Assembly: GCF_040182365.1 (NCBI RefSeq)
Contig: NZ_CP144460.1
Span: 2,108,001 to 2,172,000 of the forward strand
Reading direction: 5' to 3'
Length of the DNA stretch: 64,000 nucleotides
DNA from: Xanthomonas sp. 10-10
GTDB taxonomy: Bacteria; Pseudomonadota; Gammaproteobacteria; Xanthomonadales; Xanthomonadaceae
The notes beneath the pieces were generated by a model. It was not told the origin of the DNA, searched no databases, and was given only the letters and a program-made list of their open reading frames with translations. The position numbers and the translations under genes are program-made. Positions 19,875 to 27,587 of the stretch are shown one piece after another. Position 1 is the stretch's first letter. Each line of letters starts with the position of its first letter.

Positions 19875-21170
19875 TCAGTTGGAGTGTTTGGAGGGCGACA
19901 GCGCATCGACTGCGGCGCCGGCGTTGACCTGCAACTGGCCGTCGGAGACCTTGCTGGTGCGCTGCAGGAGCTCGCGCAACGCCGCGGCGTCCATCGACGG
20001 CGACAGCGACAGCAGCAGCGCGGCCATGCCGCTGACATGCGCGGTGGCCATCGACGAGCCGGAGGTAAAGTCGTAACGCCCGTTCGGCTGGGTGGTCAGG
20101 ATGTCCTTGCCCGGCGCGCTGAGCACGCCCGGCATGGCCGCGCTGGCGCTACTGCTGCGCACCACCAGCACGCCCGGCACATCGTTGGGAAAGCCGTCCA
20201 GTCGCCCGTTCGGCGGCATGGCCGCCACCACGATGCGGCCCTGCTGCACCAGATGGGTGAGCATCTTGCTCAGCAGCGGGTCGGCCGGCCCGCCCAGGCT
20301 CAGGTTGACCACCCGCGCGGAGCTGTTGTTGATCGCCGCCAGCGCCTTGGCCAGGGTGAAGGTGTTGCAGCGTGCGGTGGCGCCGACGGTGGGCGCGTAC
20401 CAGCACGCCTTGTAGACGCTCAGCATGGCCTTGGGCGCCATGCCGACGATGCCTTGATGGTTGTTGCTGCCGGCGGCGATGATCCCGGCCACCTCGGTGC
20501 CGTGCGAGTCGCTGCTGGTCATGCCCGGCTTGTCGTCGACCAGGTCGTGCACCTCGCGGATGCGTGCCTTCAGATCGGGGTGGGTGGTGTCCACGCCGGT
20601 ATCGACCACCGCCACCACCACGCCGCGGCCCTGGGTGACGGCCTGGGCACTGGCGGCATCGGTGTCGATGAAACCGCGCTGCATGTCCACGTACGGGTCG
20701 TTGTAGCCGGACAACGGCGTGGTCTTTTCTGCCGCATCGGCCGAAAACACCGAGAAGTCCTGCACCGGCTGCACCAGCTCCACGCCCTCGTCGTTGGCCA
20801 GGGCGGTGACCAGCTCATCGCGCGACACGCCCGGTGGCGGCTGCAGCACGGCGCAATACAGGCCCAGCGAGGTGATCGGCCAGCCGGACACTTCGCGCAG
20901 CTTGTAGCGCTGCTTGATGGCTTCCATGCGCACCGCCGCCTTCTGGCCGGCGCCGTAGTAGCTGGACGCATAGCCGATCAGGCTGGAGCCGGCACGTGCC
21001 GGCGGTGCGCTGAGCGGGTTGGCCACCGCCAGCAGGATGTCGCGGCTGCTGTCGGGTGTATGCGCATCGGCGGGCGCAGCAACGGTGCCGGCGTCCTGCG
21101 CCTGCGCGTTGCCGTGCAGGCCCGGTCCGGTCAGTGCGAGCAGCAGGCCGATGACGAGGAAACGGCTCAT
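19875..21170 (-). CDS. Secreted subtilisin-family serine protease (S8)
   Basis: A 431-residue secreted protease. A signal peptide (FLVIGLLLALTGPGLHGNAQAQ) is followed by an I9-like propeptide region (about 50-150). The catalytic triad is complete: aspartate in VVAVVDTGVDTTHPD, histidine in DSHGTEVAGIIAAG and serine in TSGSSMATAHVSGM. There is no C-terminal membrane or autotransporter domain. The gene overlaps the anti-sigma factor by 4 bases and so belongs to the sigma/anti-sigma operon. It could process an envelope substrate or act in the anti-sigma pathway itself; the sequence does not tell which. Its position between sigma-factor genes and ccmC is unusual. Confidence 0.92.
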   Translation of the reverse strand: MSRFLVIGLLLALTGPGLHGNAQAQDAGTVAAPADAHTPDSSRDILLAVANPLSAPPARAGSSLIGYASSYYGAGQKAAVRMEAIKQRYKLREVSGWPITSLGLYCAVLQPPPGVSRDELVTALANDEGVELVQPVQDFSVFSADAAEKTTPLSGYNDPYVDMQRGFIDTDAASAQAVTQGRGVVVAVVDTGVDTTHPDLKARIREVHDLVDDKPGMTSSDSHGTEVAGIIAAGSNNHQGIVGMAPKAMLSVYKACWYAPTVGATARCNTFTLAKALAAINNSSARVVNLSLGGPADPLLSKMLTHLVQQGRIVVAAMPPNGRLDGFPNDVPGVLVVRSSSASAAMPGVLSAPGKDILTTQPNGRYDFTSGSSMATAHVSGMAALLLSLSPSMDAAALRELLQRTSKVSDGQLQVNAGAAVDALSPSKHSN

Positions 21171-21817
21171 GGGGCGGAGATGACCTCGGCCAGCCGGATG
21201 CCCGGATTGGCGCGCAGTTGCTGCACGGTCCGCTGCGGCTGGGCCGGCGGCTGCGGCGCGGCAGGCACCACGGTGTAGGCGCCCATGTCGTTGGGCCCGC
21301 CGATCACCTGCAGCTGCTGCGCATGCAGCAGGCGGTCCCAGTCGGCCACGGTCATGCTGGCGTCTGGCACCACGCGGATGGCGCCTTGCGGCACCGGCAG
21401 CGCGGTGGCGCTGCTGAGCGTGCGGTAGTCGTGCGACGGCGCCGGCGAGGCCAGCTTGACGCCCATGACGCCCAGGCCGATGGCCTGGACCAACGCGGCA
21501 GCGGCCAGCGCACGGACGGTCCAGCTACCGGAGCGACGTGCGGCCGGCGCCGGTGCGGCGCGGACCTCGGGCGCATCCAGGCGGCCGAGCAGGCGTTGCA
21601 GGCCGGCGTTGGCGTCCAGCGTGACCGCACACGGCAGCGCCAGCGCCTGGCGCAGGCGATTTTGCTGGGCGAACTCGGCGCTGCACGAGGCGCATTTGGC
21701 CACGTGCGCGATCAGCCAGGCGTTCTCTTCTTCGGTGGCGCTGTCCAGCAGCACCGCCGGCATCAGTTCCCAGGCGTGCGAGCATTCCTTGCCAGGCGCG
21801 ATGAAAAACGTCTTCAT
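21167..21817 (-). CDS. Zinc-finger anti-sigma factor, membrane anchored
   Basis: A 216-residue protein beginning at the ATG at 21817, which overlaps the sigma-factor stop. The N-terminal domain has the ZAS motif HVAKCASC (H-x3-C-x2-C), which binds the partner sigma factor. One membrane helix lies near residues 103-121 (VRALAAAALVQAIGLGVMGV), with a short periplasmic C-terminal domain of about 90 residues. It is expected to hold the ECF sigma factor encoded just upstream at the membrane until a signal releases it. The overlaps on both sides (4 bases each) show a tight three-gene unit with the subtilase. The longer in-frame extension upstream is a shadow of the sigma gene. Confidence 0.87.
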   Translation of the reverse strand: MKTFFIAPGKECSHAWELMPAVLLDSATEEENAWLIAHVAKCASCSAEFAQQNRLRQALALPCAVTLDANAGLQRLLGRLDAPEVRAAPAPAARRSGSWTVRALAAAALVQAIGLGVMGVKLASPAPSHDYRTLSSATALPVPQGAIRVVPDASMTVADWDRLLHAQQLQVIGGPNDMGAYTVVPAAPQPPAQPQRTVQQLRANPGIRLAEVISAP

Positions 21818-22419
21818 TGCAGGGTCTCCGTGTAAGGGGTGTTGCCGGCCAGGCCGGGCAGCACATTGCGTAATTTGACCCGCGCATGAAACAGCCGGGC
21901 TTTGATCGTGCCCACCGGGCACTGCATGATTTCGGCGACTTCTTCCAGCTTGTGGCCGACGCCGTAGACCAGTTCGATGACCAGGCGCTGATCCGGCGAC
22001 AGCCGTTCCATGCCCTTGTCCAGCCAGTCGCGCAGTTCGCGGTCGTCGTTGTCGTCGGCGCTGGGGGCATGGTCTTCCACCACGGCGGTGTCGTCGATCG
22101 CTTCGCCGTCGTGCTGGCGCAGGCATTTGAGCCCGCAGCGATAGGCGATACCCATGATCCAGGTCGACACCTGCGAGTCGCCGCGGAAGTCGCCCGCTTT
22201 TTGCCAGGCGATCCAGAAGCAGTCGTTGATGGCTTCTTCGATGATGTCCGGGCGCCGCGTCAGCCGCGACAAGAACCGGCACAGGCGGCCGTGGTAGCTG
22301 TGGTACATGCTCGCCAGGGCGTCGCGATCGCCCGCTGCCATGCGGCGTAACAGCATGCGGTCGGTGGCATCGCCAAGGGTATCGGAGTCATTCATCAAAG
22401 CAGACATGGCGTTAGACAC
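21814..22419 (-). CDS. ECF-family RNA polymerase sigma factor
   Basis: A 201-residue extracytoplasmic-function sigma factor. Region 2 (about 32-98) contains YHSYHGRLCRFLSRLTRRPD and NDCFWIAWQKAGDFRGDSQV; region 4 (about 130-190) contains LSPDQRLVIELVYGVGHKLE and the helix-turn-helix MQCPVGTIKARLFHARVKL. Start alternatives are ATG 22419 and an ATG eight codons later. It is followed by its anti-sigma factor with a 4-base overlap. The barrel-protein gene at 22459 stops 39 bases upstream and may be the first gene of the same transcript. A promoter recognised by this sigma factor could not be identified. Confidence 0.93.
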   Translation of the reverse strand: MSNAMSALMNDSDTLGDATDRMLLRRMAAGDRDALASMYHSYHGRLCRFLSRLTRRPDIIEEAINDCFWIAWQKAGDFRGDSQVSTWIMGIAYRCGLKCLRQHDGEAIDDTAVVEDHAPSADDNDDRELRDWLDKGMERLSPDQRLVIELVYGVGHKLEEVAEIMQCPVGTIKARLFHARVKLRNVLPGLAGNTPYTETLQ

Positions 22420-22458
22420 CTCTAGGTGCCCGCAGGCGGAGAAAAGGTTGCGTCTGGA

Positions 22459-23139
22459 TCAGAAACTGCGGGAAGCCATGCCGACCCACTGCAATGCGCC
22501 GGGGCCGCCCTGCGCACGCGGGGTATTGCTGCTGGTCAGTACCCGGTCCAGCTTCACGCTCCATGCCGCGCGGCTCCACTTCAGGCCCAGTTGCCCATAC
22601 CGATAGCGGCCGGAACTCGCAGCGCCGTAGGTCATCGCCGGAAAGTCCGAGATGCCGGCGCCGGCCGACAGGCTGAAATCCCCGGTCAGCGGCAGGTTGG
22701 CGGTGACGTCGACCGCCGTGTTCCAGGGCGAGCGTTGCGCGCGGGGGAAATTGAACCTGGAGAGCGAGAAGGTGAGCGTGTCGCGATAGGACCAGGCCAG
22801 GCTGGCTTCCTGGCGGTCGAAGGTGCGCGACTGGCGGTCGGCTGGATAGGCGTAATACAGCAGGCTGGCCTGCATCTGCCAGCGGTCGCCCAGCATCCAG
22901 CCCCGTGCGCCCTGCAACGTGAGCGCCACCGGCTTGCTGAAGGAGGGCGATTGCAGCGCCGCGGAGGCCGACACCGACCATCCGGGCGCGGGCAGCCAGT
23001 AGCCGGCCGCCTGCAAGGTGACGCGGTTGGGCGCGATGGAGATGCCGCGGTCGATCAAGGTGGACGCCACCGCCACGGCGCCGCCGACGTTGTCTGCCGA
23101 TACGGTCCCGCTCGTGCCCATGACCAGCGCAAGCAGCAA
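22459..23139 (-). CDS. Putative outer-membrane beta-barrel protein
   Basis: A protein of about 226 residues made of alternating amphipathic strands ending in phenylalanine (WVGMASRSF), as outer-membrane barrels do. It contains GGAVAVASTLIDRGISIAP and repeated GYWLPAPGWSVSASAALQS-type strands, somewhat like the TIGR02001 group of proteobacterial barrel proteins. The start is unclear: a hydrophobic signal-like stretch (RRALLLALVMGTSGTVSA) needs a start just before it, but only a TTG at 23139 or an ATG at 23121 is available, while the open frame continues to a TTG at 23445 through proline/arginine-rich sequence unlikely to be coding. It lies 39 bases upstream of the ECF sigma gene and may belong to that operon. 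Confidence 0.65.
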   Translation of the reverse strand: MLLALVMGTSGTVSADNVGGAVAVASTLIDRGISIAPNRVTLQAAGYWLPAPGWSVSASAALQSPSFSKPVALTLQGARGWMLGDRWQMQASLLYYAYPADRQSRTFDRQEASLAWSYRDTLTFSLSRFNFPRAQRSPWNTAVDVTANLPLTGDFSLSAGAGISDFPAMTYGAASSGRYRYGQLGLKWSRAAWSVKLDRVLTSSNTPRAQGGPGALQWVGMASRSF

Positions 23140-23673
23140 CGCGCGACGTATTCCCAGGTGCTGCTGCAGGACCCGCCGATAGGGTCGGCAGCGGAGGGAC
23201 AGGTAGGGCGACCCCGGCAAGAGGGGCGGGTGCGGCTGTGCTGCCGAGCCGCTCGCAGGCCACGGCTGCCCGTCGCAGACGCCATGGCGTTGCGCTCGGG
23301 AAGGGGGCTGCTGCTGGGCGGACGAAGCGTTCAACAAGGGCGGGAGGTGGACCGTGGCGGTGCGCGATAGTGACCCATCACGCTGGGCGAGACCGCCGAT
23401 GTGTGGCGGTTCCGTCCGTATACGCGAAGGGTTCGTGTCAGGCAACGCGGGGGCCGTGCACCCGTGCAGGTGCAGCGGTGGCCCGGATGCAAGCCGCGGA
23501 CACTGCGGCCGGCGGGATGTACCGGGCTTGAAGCGATCCTCACAATGGCGCGGGTTTCGTTCAGGCCGGCGCAGGCGATGCCCGCGTCCGGCTTTGCCAC
23601 CGGGCCCGCACCGGGGCCGCTCGCATCCTGCGTGCCAGCCGGGCCGTTGCGGTCAGCGCGGGCCGGTCGGTCC
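23140..23673. other. Intergenic region between cytochrome c and the barrel-protein gene
   Basis: About 530 bases between two minus-strand genes. An open frame on the minus strand continues from the barrel protein, but its composition (proline, arginine, glutamine, serine) does not look like protein. A promoter for the barrel/sigma/protease operon is expected here. No terminator with a T-run was seen after the cytochrome c gene. Confidence 0.45.
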
Positions 23674-24105
23674 TCAACGCAGGGTGTTGAGGTAGGCGAT
23701 CAGCGCGTCCAGCTCCTTTTCGTCTTCGAGCCCTTCGTACTTCATCTTGGTGCCCGGCATGGCTTTCTTCGAATCCTGCTTCAGAAATGTCTTCAGGTTG
23801 GCAGCATCCCAAACGCTACTGATCGGCATCTTTTCAGTCGAGCGGCTCTTGAGGACCGCCGAATAACCTTTGAGGTCCGTCGAGTAGCCGCTGAAATCGG
23901 CCACGCTGCCGGGAGGGCGGTTGACGATGCCAAACAGGGACGGGCCCTTTTTGTTCTTGCCCTGGGTGGCGCTGTGGCATTCGGCGCATTCGCTTGTGAA
24001 AACGCTCTTGCCATCGGCGGCACGCGCCGGGGTGGTCAGGGTCGCGCCGGCCAGCAGCAGGCCGGTCAGCGAAGCGCACAACAGAGTCTTGGGGAATGGA
24101 GGCAT
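23674..24105 (-). CDS. Periplasmic c-type cytochrome, class I
   Basis: A 143-residue small cytochrome c. A signal peptide (TLLCASLTGLLLAGATLTTPARA) precedes the haem c attachment site CAECH, and the distal methionine is likely to be in KAMPGTKMKYEGL. The pattern GPSLFGIVNRPPGS and the C-terminal ELDALIAYLNTL helix are typical of cytochrome c2/c550-like electron carriers. I start at the ATG at 24105 because the nine extra residues upstream (from 24132) do not fit a signal peptide. It follows the haem-barrel gene by 33 bases and cytochrome b561, so it may be the soluble carrier of a short electron-transfer chain. Its maturation would depend on the ccm genes downstream. Confidence 0.92.
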   Translation of the reverse strand: MPPFPKTLLCASLTGLLLAGATLTTPARAADGKSVFTSECAECHSATQGKNKKGPSLFGIVNRPPGSVADFSGYSTDLKGYSAVLKSRSTEKMPISSVWDAANLKTFLKQDSKKAMPGTKMKYEGLEDEKELDALIAYLNTLR

Positions 24106-24138
24106 GGGGATCCGTACGGTTGCGTGCAACAAGGGAAA

Positions 24139-25485
24139 TCAGAACGCCAGGTTCACCGACAGCGTGAAGCTGTCGAGGTCGCGCGGATTGGTGATCGGCG
24201 GGCCGCGGAACACGTTGGAGGTGCTGCCGTTGAACTTGTCGAAGCGGAACCAGCCAGCCGACACGCGCAGGTTGGCATTGGTGGTGTAGGTGCCTTCGCG
24301 CCCGAACGGGCTCCAGTACACCAGGATCAGATTGCTGGTGGTGTCGGGGATGCCGACCGGCGAATAACGCGCTGCATCGAACGAACCGGTGTTGATCATG
24401 TGCGCGGCCAGCACGCCATAGGTCTGCTTGAACGAGTAGTTCATGCTGATGGTCTGATCGCGCACGTTGCCGCGTTCCAGCGCAGGCATGGTCGGGTCGG
24501 ACGGAATCAGCGGGCTGCCGTACTTGCGGCGCTCGTAGATGTTGACGTAGGCCAGCGACATGACGTGTTCGCGGGTGCCCAGGAACTGATAGGTCAGGTC
24601 GTAGCCGAAGTCGGTGAGGTCGTCGCTGGGCCCGTTGCGCGGACGCTGGCGGCGCGTGTTGAGCGCGGTCAGGCCCACCGAGAAGAACTGCCGCTTCATG
24701 TCCTTCATATAGGCAAGCCGCGCATAGCTGGTGTCGCTGAGCTTGCCCGGGTCGCCGTTGATCGGCCAGCCGAGGCGATCCTGCGCAGACGGCGACAACG
24801 CGCTGTAGCTGCCTACTTCGCCGTACCAGTTGCGGTCGTACAGCCCGTACACGCTGGCACCGATGACGCGGTTGGACAGCGACGAGGAGCTGAGCATGGT
24901 GGACGCGCCTCCGTTGGAGGCCGGCGTCAGGGTGGAGGCATTGGGCAACACATGGATCGGGTCGGAGATGCCCGGATTGTTGTTGACGCTGACACCGATC
25001 ATGGTGTCCTTGCCGGCCATCTGGAACGGCTTGCTGACAAAGCGCAGATCCACGTCGTCCAGGCGTGTGTCGAAGGTGGCGTTGCCGCTGTTGTTGGAGC
25101 GGATCTTGGAATAGCCGCCGATGTTGTCGTTGACCCGGCCGGCCAGATACAGGTCGGCCTGGGTCAGGCGCGCGGTGCTGTCGCCGCGGCTGGGGTTATT
25201 GCGCGCCCAGGTGAGCTGGCCGGACACCGGAATCTTGGTGCCCTCGCCATTGGTATCGGTGAAGCCGCCCAGCTTGAAGCGCATGCCGTAGGGCGTGAGC
25301 GAGGGACCGTAGGAGCCGATATGGCAGTCCGCGCACGAAGACCCGGTCTGGCGGGCGAACGAGGGAATCGCCTGCGCCTGCGTGCTGGCCAGCAGCAGCA
25401 ACGGGCCGGACACGCATAACAAGGACGTCAGGGAGGCGGTGCGCGATGGGTTGGCGCGGCGCGAAGCAGGCTGGGAAATAGGCAT
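24139..25485 (-). CDS. Outer-membrane barrel protein with an N-terminal haem c motif
   Basis: A 448-residue exported protein. The signal peptide ends near STQAQA, and the mature N-terminus carries one haem c attachment motif, CADCH, in QTGSSCADCHIGSYGPS. The remaining ~370 residues are alternating aromatic beta-strands and end in phenylalanine (SFTLSVNLAF), the hallmark of an outer-membrane barrel. The start is the ATG at 25485; the longer frame upstream overlaps the cytochrome b561 gene. It sits between a cytochrome b561 and a small cytochrome c, which suggests electron transfer towards or across the outer membrane. Family assignment beyond a haem-bearing porin-like protein is not possible by eye. 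Confidence 0.85.
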   Translation of the reverse strand: MPISQPASRRANPSRTASLTSLLCVSGPLLLLASTQAQAIPSFARQTGSSCADCHIGSYGPSLTPYGMRFKLGGFTDTNGEGTKIPVSGQLTWARNNPSRGDSTARLTQADLYLAGRVNDNIGGYSKIRSNNSGNATFDTRLDDVDLRFVSKPFQMAGKDTMIGVSVNNNPGISDPIHVLPNASTLTPASNGGASTMLSSSSLSNRVIGASVYGLYDRNWYGEVGSYSALSPSAQDRLGWPINGDPGKLSDTSYARLAYMKDMKRQFFSVGLTALNTRRQRPRNGPSDDLTDFGYDLTYQFLGTREHVMSLAYVNIYERRKYGSPLIPSDPTMPALERGNVRDQTISMNYSFKQTYGVLAAHMINTGSFDAARYSPVGIPDTTSNLILVYWSPFGREGTYTTNANLRVSAGWFRFDKFNGSTSNVFRGPPITNPRDLDSFTLSVNLAF

Positions 25486-25556
25486 GGAAAGTCCTTGTTC
25501 GACGGTGCGGGGTTCAACTGGGAAAGAGCGGGCGAGGGCGAGGGAGGTGCGAGGAC

Positions 25557-26177
25557 TCATGCGCGCTTGCCCGGCAGCACGCGGTACAGCAGGCCATCGC
25601 GCAGCACCAGGTGATGCCACAGCGCGGCGCCGATATGCAGCAGCACCAAGGCCAGCAGCGCCCAGGCGGCATTCAAGTGCCACACGCCGAGGGTGTCGCC
25701 CAGATCCGGATCGGCCTCGATGAGGTTCGGCAGCGCCAGACCGAACAGGTAGACCGTCTTGCCGAACGCGTTGCTCAGCGACCAGCCGATCAACGGCAAC
25801 GCAAGCATCAGCCCGTACATCGCCAGATGGGTGCCGCCTGCAGCCAGTCGAGTCATCAACGGTGCGGGCGGGCCGGGTGGCAGCTTGCGCAGCCGCAGCC
25901 GCAGGCCGACACGCAACACGAACAGCAGCAACACCATCAGGCCGAAATGGCGATGGCCTTCGAGCAGCCACTGGCGCAATGCGCGCCCATCGAGCTCGGC
26001 GCGCAGCAGGATCAGGCTGGCCGCCATCACCAGGCACAGCACGGTGAGCCAGTGCAGCACGCGCATCGGTTTGGGCAAGGGCGTGACCCGTGCGGCTGGC
26101 GCTGCGGGCGTGGAGGGAGGCAGCGTTGTGGCGCTGCCGGCGGCTGCCGTGTCCGGCGCCTGGGGGGATGGATGCAT
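25557..26177 (-). CDS. Cytochrome b561 family membrane protein
   Basis: A 206-residue inner-membrane protein with four transmembrane helices, each with conserved haem-b ligand histidines: RVLHWLTVL, EGHRHFGLMVLL, GTHLAMYGLMLALPLIGW and the HLNAAWALLALVLLHI/ALWHH region. These proteins move electrons between quinol and a periplasmic acceptor. A proline/alanine-rich cytoplasmic N-terminus of about 40 residues precedes the first helix; the ATG at 26177 is the best start, since sequence further upstream is not protein-like. It is the first gene of the minus-strand cytochrome run and probably donates electrons to the haem-barrel protein or cytochrome c that follow. Confidence 0.9.
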   Translation of the reverse strand: MHPSPQAPDTAAAGSATTLPPSTPAAPAARVTPLPKPMRVLHWLTVLCLVMAASLILLRAELDGRALRQWLLEGHRHFGLMVLLLFVLRVGLRLRLRKLPPGPPAPLMTRLAAGGTHLAMYGLMLALPLIGWSLSNAFGKTVYLFGLALPNLIEADPDLGDTLGVWHLNAAWALLALVLLHIGAALWHHLVLRDGLLYRVLPGKRA

Positions 26178-26477
26178 CTTGGTGGTGTCCTCACCGGTGG
26201 TGGTCGTTGGTTCCGGCAGCGCGTGCTGCGCTGCCAGGCCTGGCTCCCCACGCCGGCCGGAACTGCGGCCAGGTGAACGTGCACCGATATGTGCGGCGCT
26301 ACCGATGAAAGGTTGCATCGCCACAACGAATTTTTATCGTGGCCGAGCGCGCTCGGCATGCGATTGCGCTTGTGCGCACGCCACTTCGCAGTGCCGTGAC
26401 CTGGCGCAACCTTTCGCGCATCCCGGCGCACTCAGGCATGTCGCACTACGTGCAGTCAGCGGTTACGCCCCGGAACC
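26178..26477. other. Divergent promoter region between cytochrome b561 and the polysaccharide cluster
   Basis: Three hundred bases with no gene. It should contain the promoters for the minus-strand cytochrome run and the plus-strand polysaccharide operon. A relatively AT-rich patch (CGAATTTTTATCG, about 26327-26339) is the most promoter-like part. Confidence 0.45.
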
Positions 26478-26915
26478 ATGGCCTTCGAACCCATCCAGTT
26501 GCATACCCACGGCGACGATCGCGGTCTGCTCATTTCGTTGGAGCAGGAGCGCAACGTGCCATTCGAGATACGCCGCGTGTATTACCTGTTCGGTACCCGC
26601 AGCGGCGTGCACCGTGGCCAGCACGCGCACCGCCGGCTCAATCAGCTTGCGGTGGCCCTGCATGGCTCGGTGACGATCCTGCTGGACGAAGGCAAGGGCG
26701 ATGGTCCGACCGAGGTGACCTTGGACGACCCCTCGCAAGGCCTGCTGCTGGGCCGCATGGTCTGGCGCGACCTGCACCATTTCAGTCCCGACTGCGTGCT
26801 GATGGTGCTGGCCGACCAGTTCTACGACCCAGGCGACTACATCCTCGATTACGACCAGTTCCTGGGCGAAGTGCGTGGGGAACATCGCCTGGATGCGTGC
26901 AGGCTGGAAGCATGA
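26478..26915 (+). CDS. fdtA: dTDP-4-keto-6-deoxyglucose 3,4-ketoisomerase (FdtA/QdtA type)
   Basis: A 145-residue cupin-fold sugar isomerase. The signature segments are RRVYYLFGT, RGQHAHRRLNQLAVALHGSV and MVWRDLHHFSPDCVLMVLAD, with the two catalytic-region histidines in QHAH. It converts dTDP-4-keto-6-deoxy-D-glucose to the 3-keto isomer, which FdtB then aminates. In X. campestris the related WxcM protein fuses this domain with an acetyltransferase; here the two are separate adjacent genes. FdtA (galacto product) and QdtA (gluco product) cannot be told apart by eye. It is the first gene of the cluster and overlaps the next by 4 bases. Confidence 0.9.
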   Translation: MAFEPIQLHTHGDDRGLLISLEQERNVPFEIRRVYYLFGTRSGVHRGQHAHRRLNQLAVALHGSVTILLDEGKGDGPTEVTLDDPSQGLLLGRMVWRDLHHFSPDCVLMVLADQFYDPGDYILDYDQFLGEVRGEHRLDACRLEA

Positions 26916-27583
26916 GCGTGCGCAAACCTCTGGTGATCGTCGGTGCGGGCGAGTTTGCGCAGATCGCCTGCGAATACTTCCAGCACGACAGCGACTACGA
27001 CGTGGTCGCCTTCAGCGTGGAGCGCGATTTCCTGTTGCGGCCCACCCTGGCCGAGTTGCCGGTGGTGGCCTACGAGGAACTCGAGCAGCGCTATCCGCCC
27101 GCGCAGTACGCGGTGTTCGTCGCGATTCCGGCAACGCAGTTGAACCGCTTGCGCATGCGCTTTTACCAAGACGTGGTGCGCCGCGGCTACCGCTGCGCCA
27201 CCTATGTCAGCTCGCGCGCGTTCGTCTGGCGCAATGCACAGATCGGCGCCAACAGTTTCATCTTCGAAGGCAACGTCATCCAGCCGTTTACCCGTATCGG
27301 CGACAACTGCATCTTGTGGAGTGGCAACCACATCGGCCATCGCACCGTGGTGCAGGACCATGTGTTCATCGCCTCGCACGCGGTCATCTCCGGCTATTGC
27401 GAGATCGGCAGCGGCAGCTTCGTCGGCGTCAACGCCACCTTGAGCGACAAGGTGCGTATTGCCGCGGACAACATCATCGGTGCCGGTGCCCTGGTGACGC
27501 GGCATACCGAGGCCGGGCGCGTGTATGTCGGTTCGCCCGCGCGCGCCGTGGCCGGCAGGTCCAGCGCCGACGTGGAGCTCTGA
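26912..27583 (+). CDS. Left-handed beta-helix sugar N-acetyltransferase (FdtC/NeuD-like)
   Basis: A 223-residue protein with an N-terminal nucleotide-sugar binding fold (KPLVIVGAGEFAQIACEYF) and a C-terminal left-handed beta-helix of hexapeptide repeats from about residue 105 (AQIGANSFIFEGNVIQPFTR, GDNCILWSGNHIGHRT, GSGSFVGVNATLSDKVRIAA). The catalytic histidine is probably in NHIGH. It would acetylate the amino group that FdtB installs, completing dTDP-Fuc3NAc or a related sugar. The ATG at 26912 overlaps the fdtA stop (ATGA). Confidence 0.85.
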   Translation: MSVRKPLVIVGAGEFAQIACEYFQHDSDYDVVAFSVERDFLLRPTLAELPVVAYEELEQRYPPAQYAVFVAIPATQLNRLRMRFYQDVVRRGYRCATYVSSRAFVWRNAQIGANSFIFEGNVIQPFTRIGDNCILWSGNHIGHRTVVQDHVFIASHAVISGYCEIGSGSFVGVNATLSDKVRIAADNIIGAGALVTRHTEAGRVYVGSPARAVAGRSSADVEL

Positions 27584-27587
27584 GGCC

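Noticed and set aside
24139-26037. Long minus-strand frame that would extend the haem-barrel protein by ~180 residues upstream
   Set aside because: The extension overlaps the cytochrome b561 gene out of frame and would place the signal peptide inside the protein.
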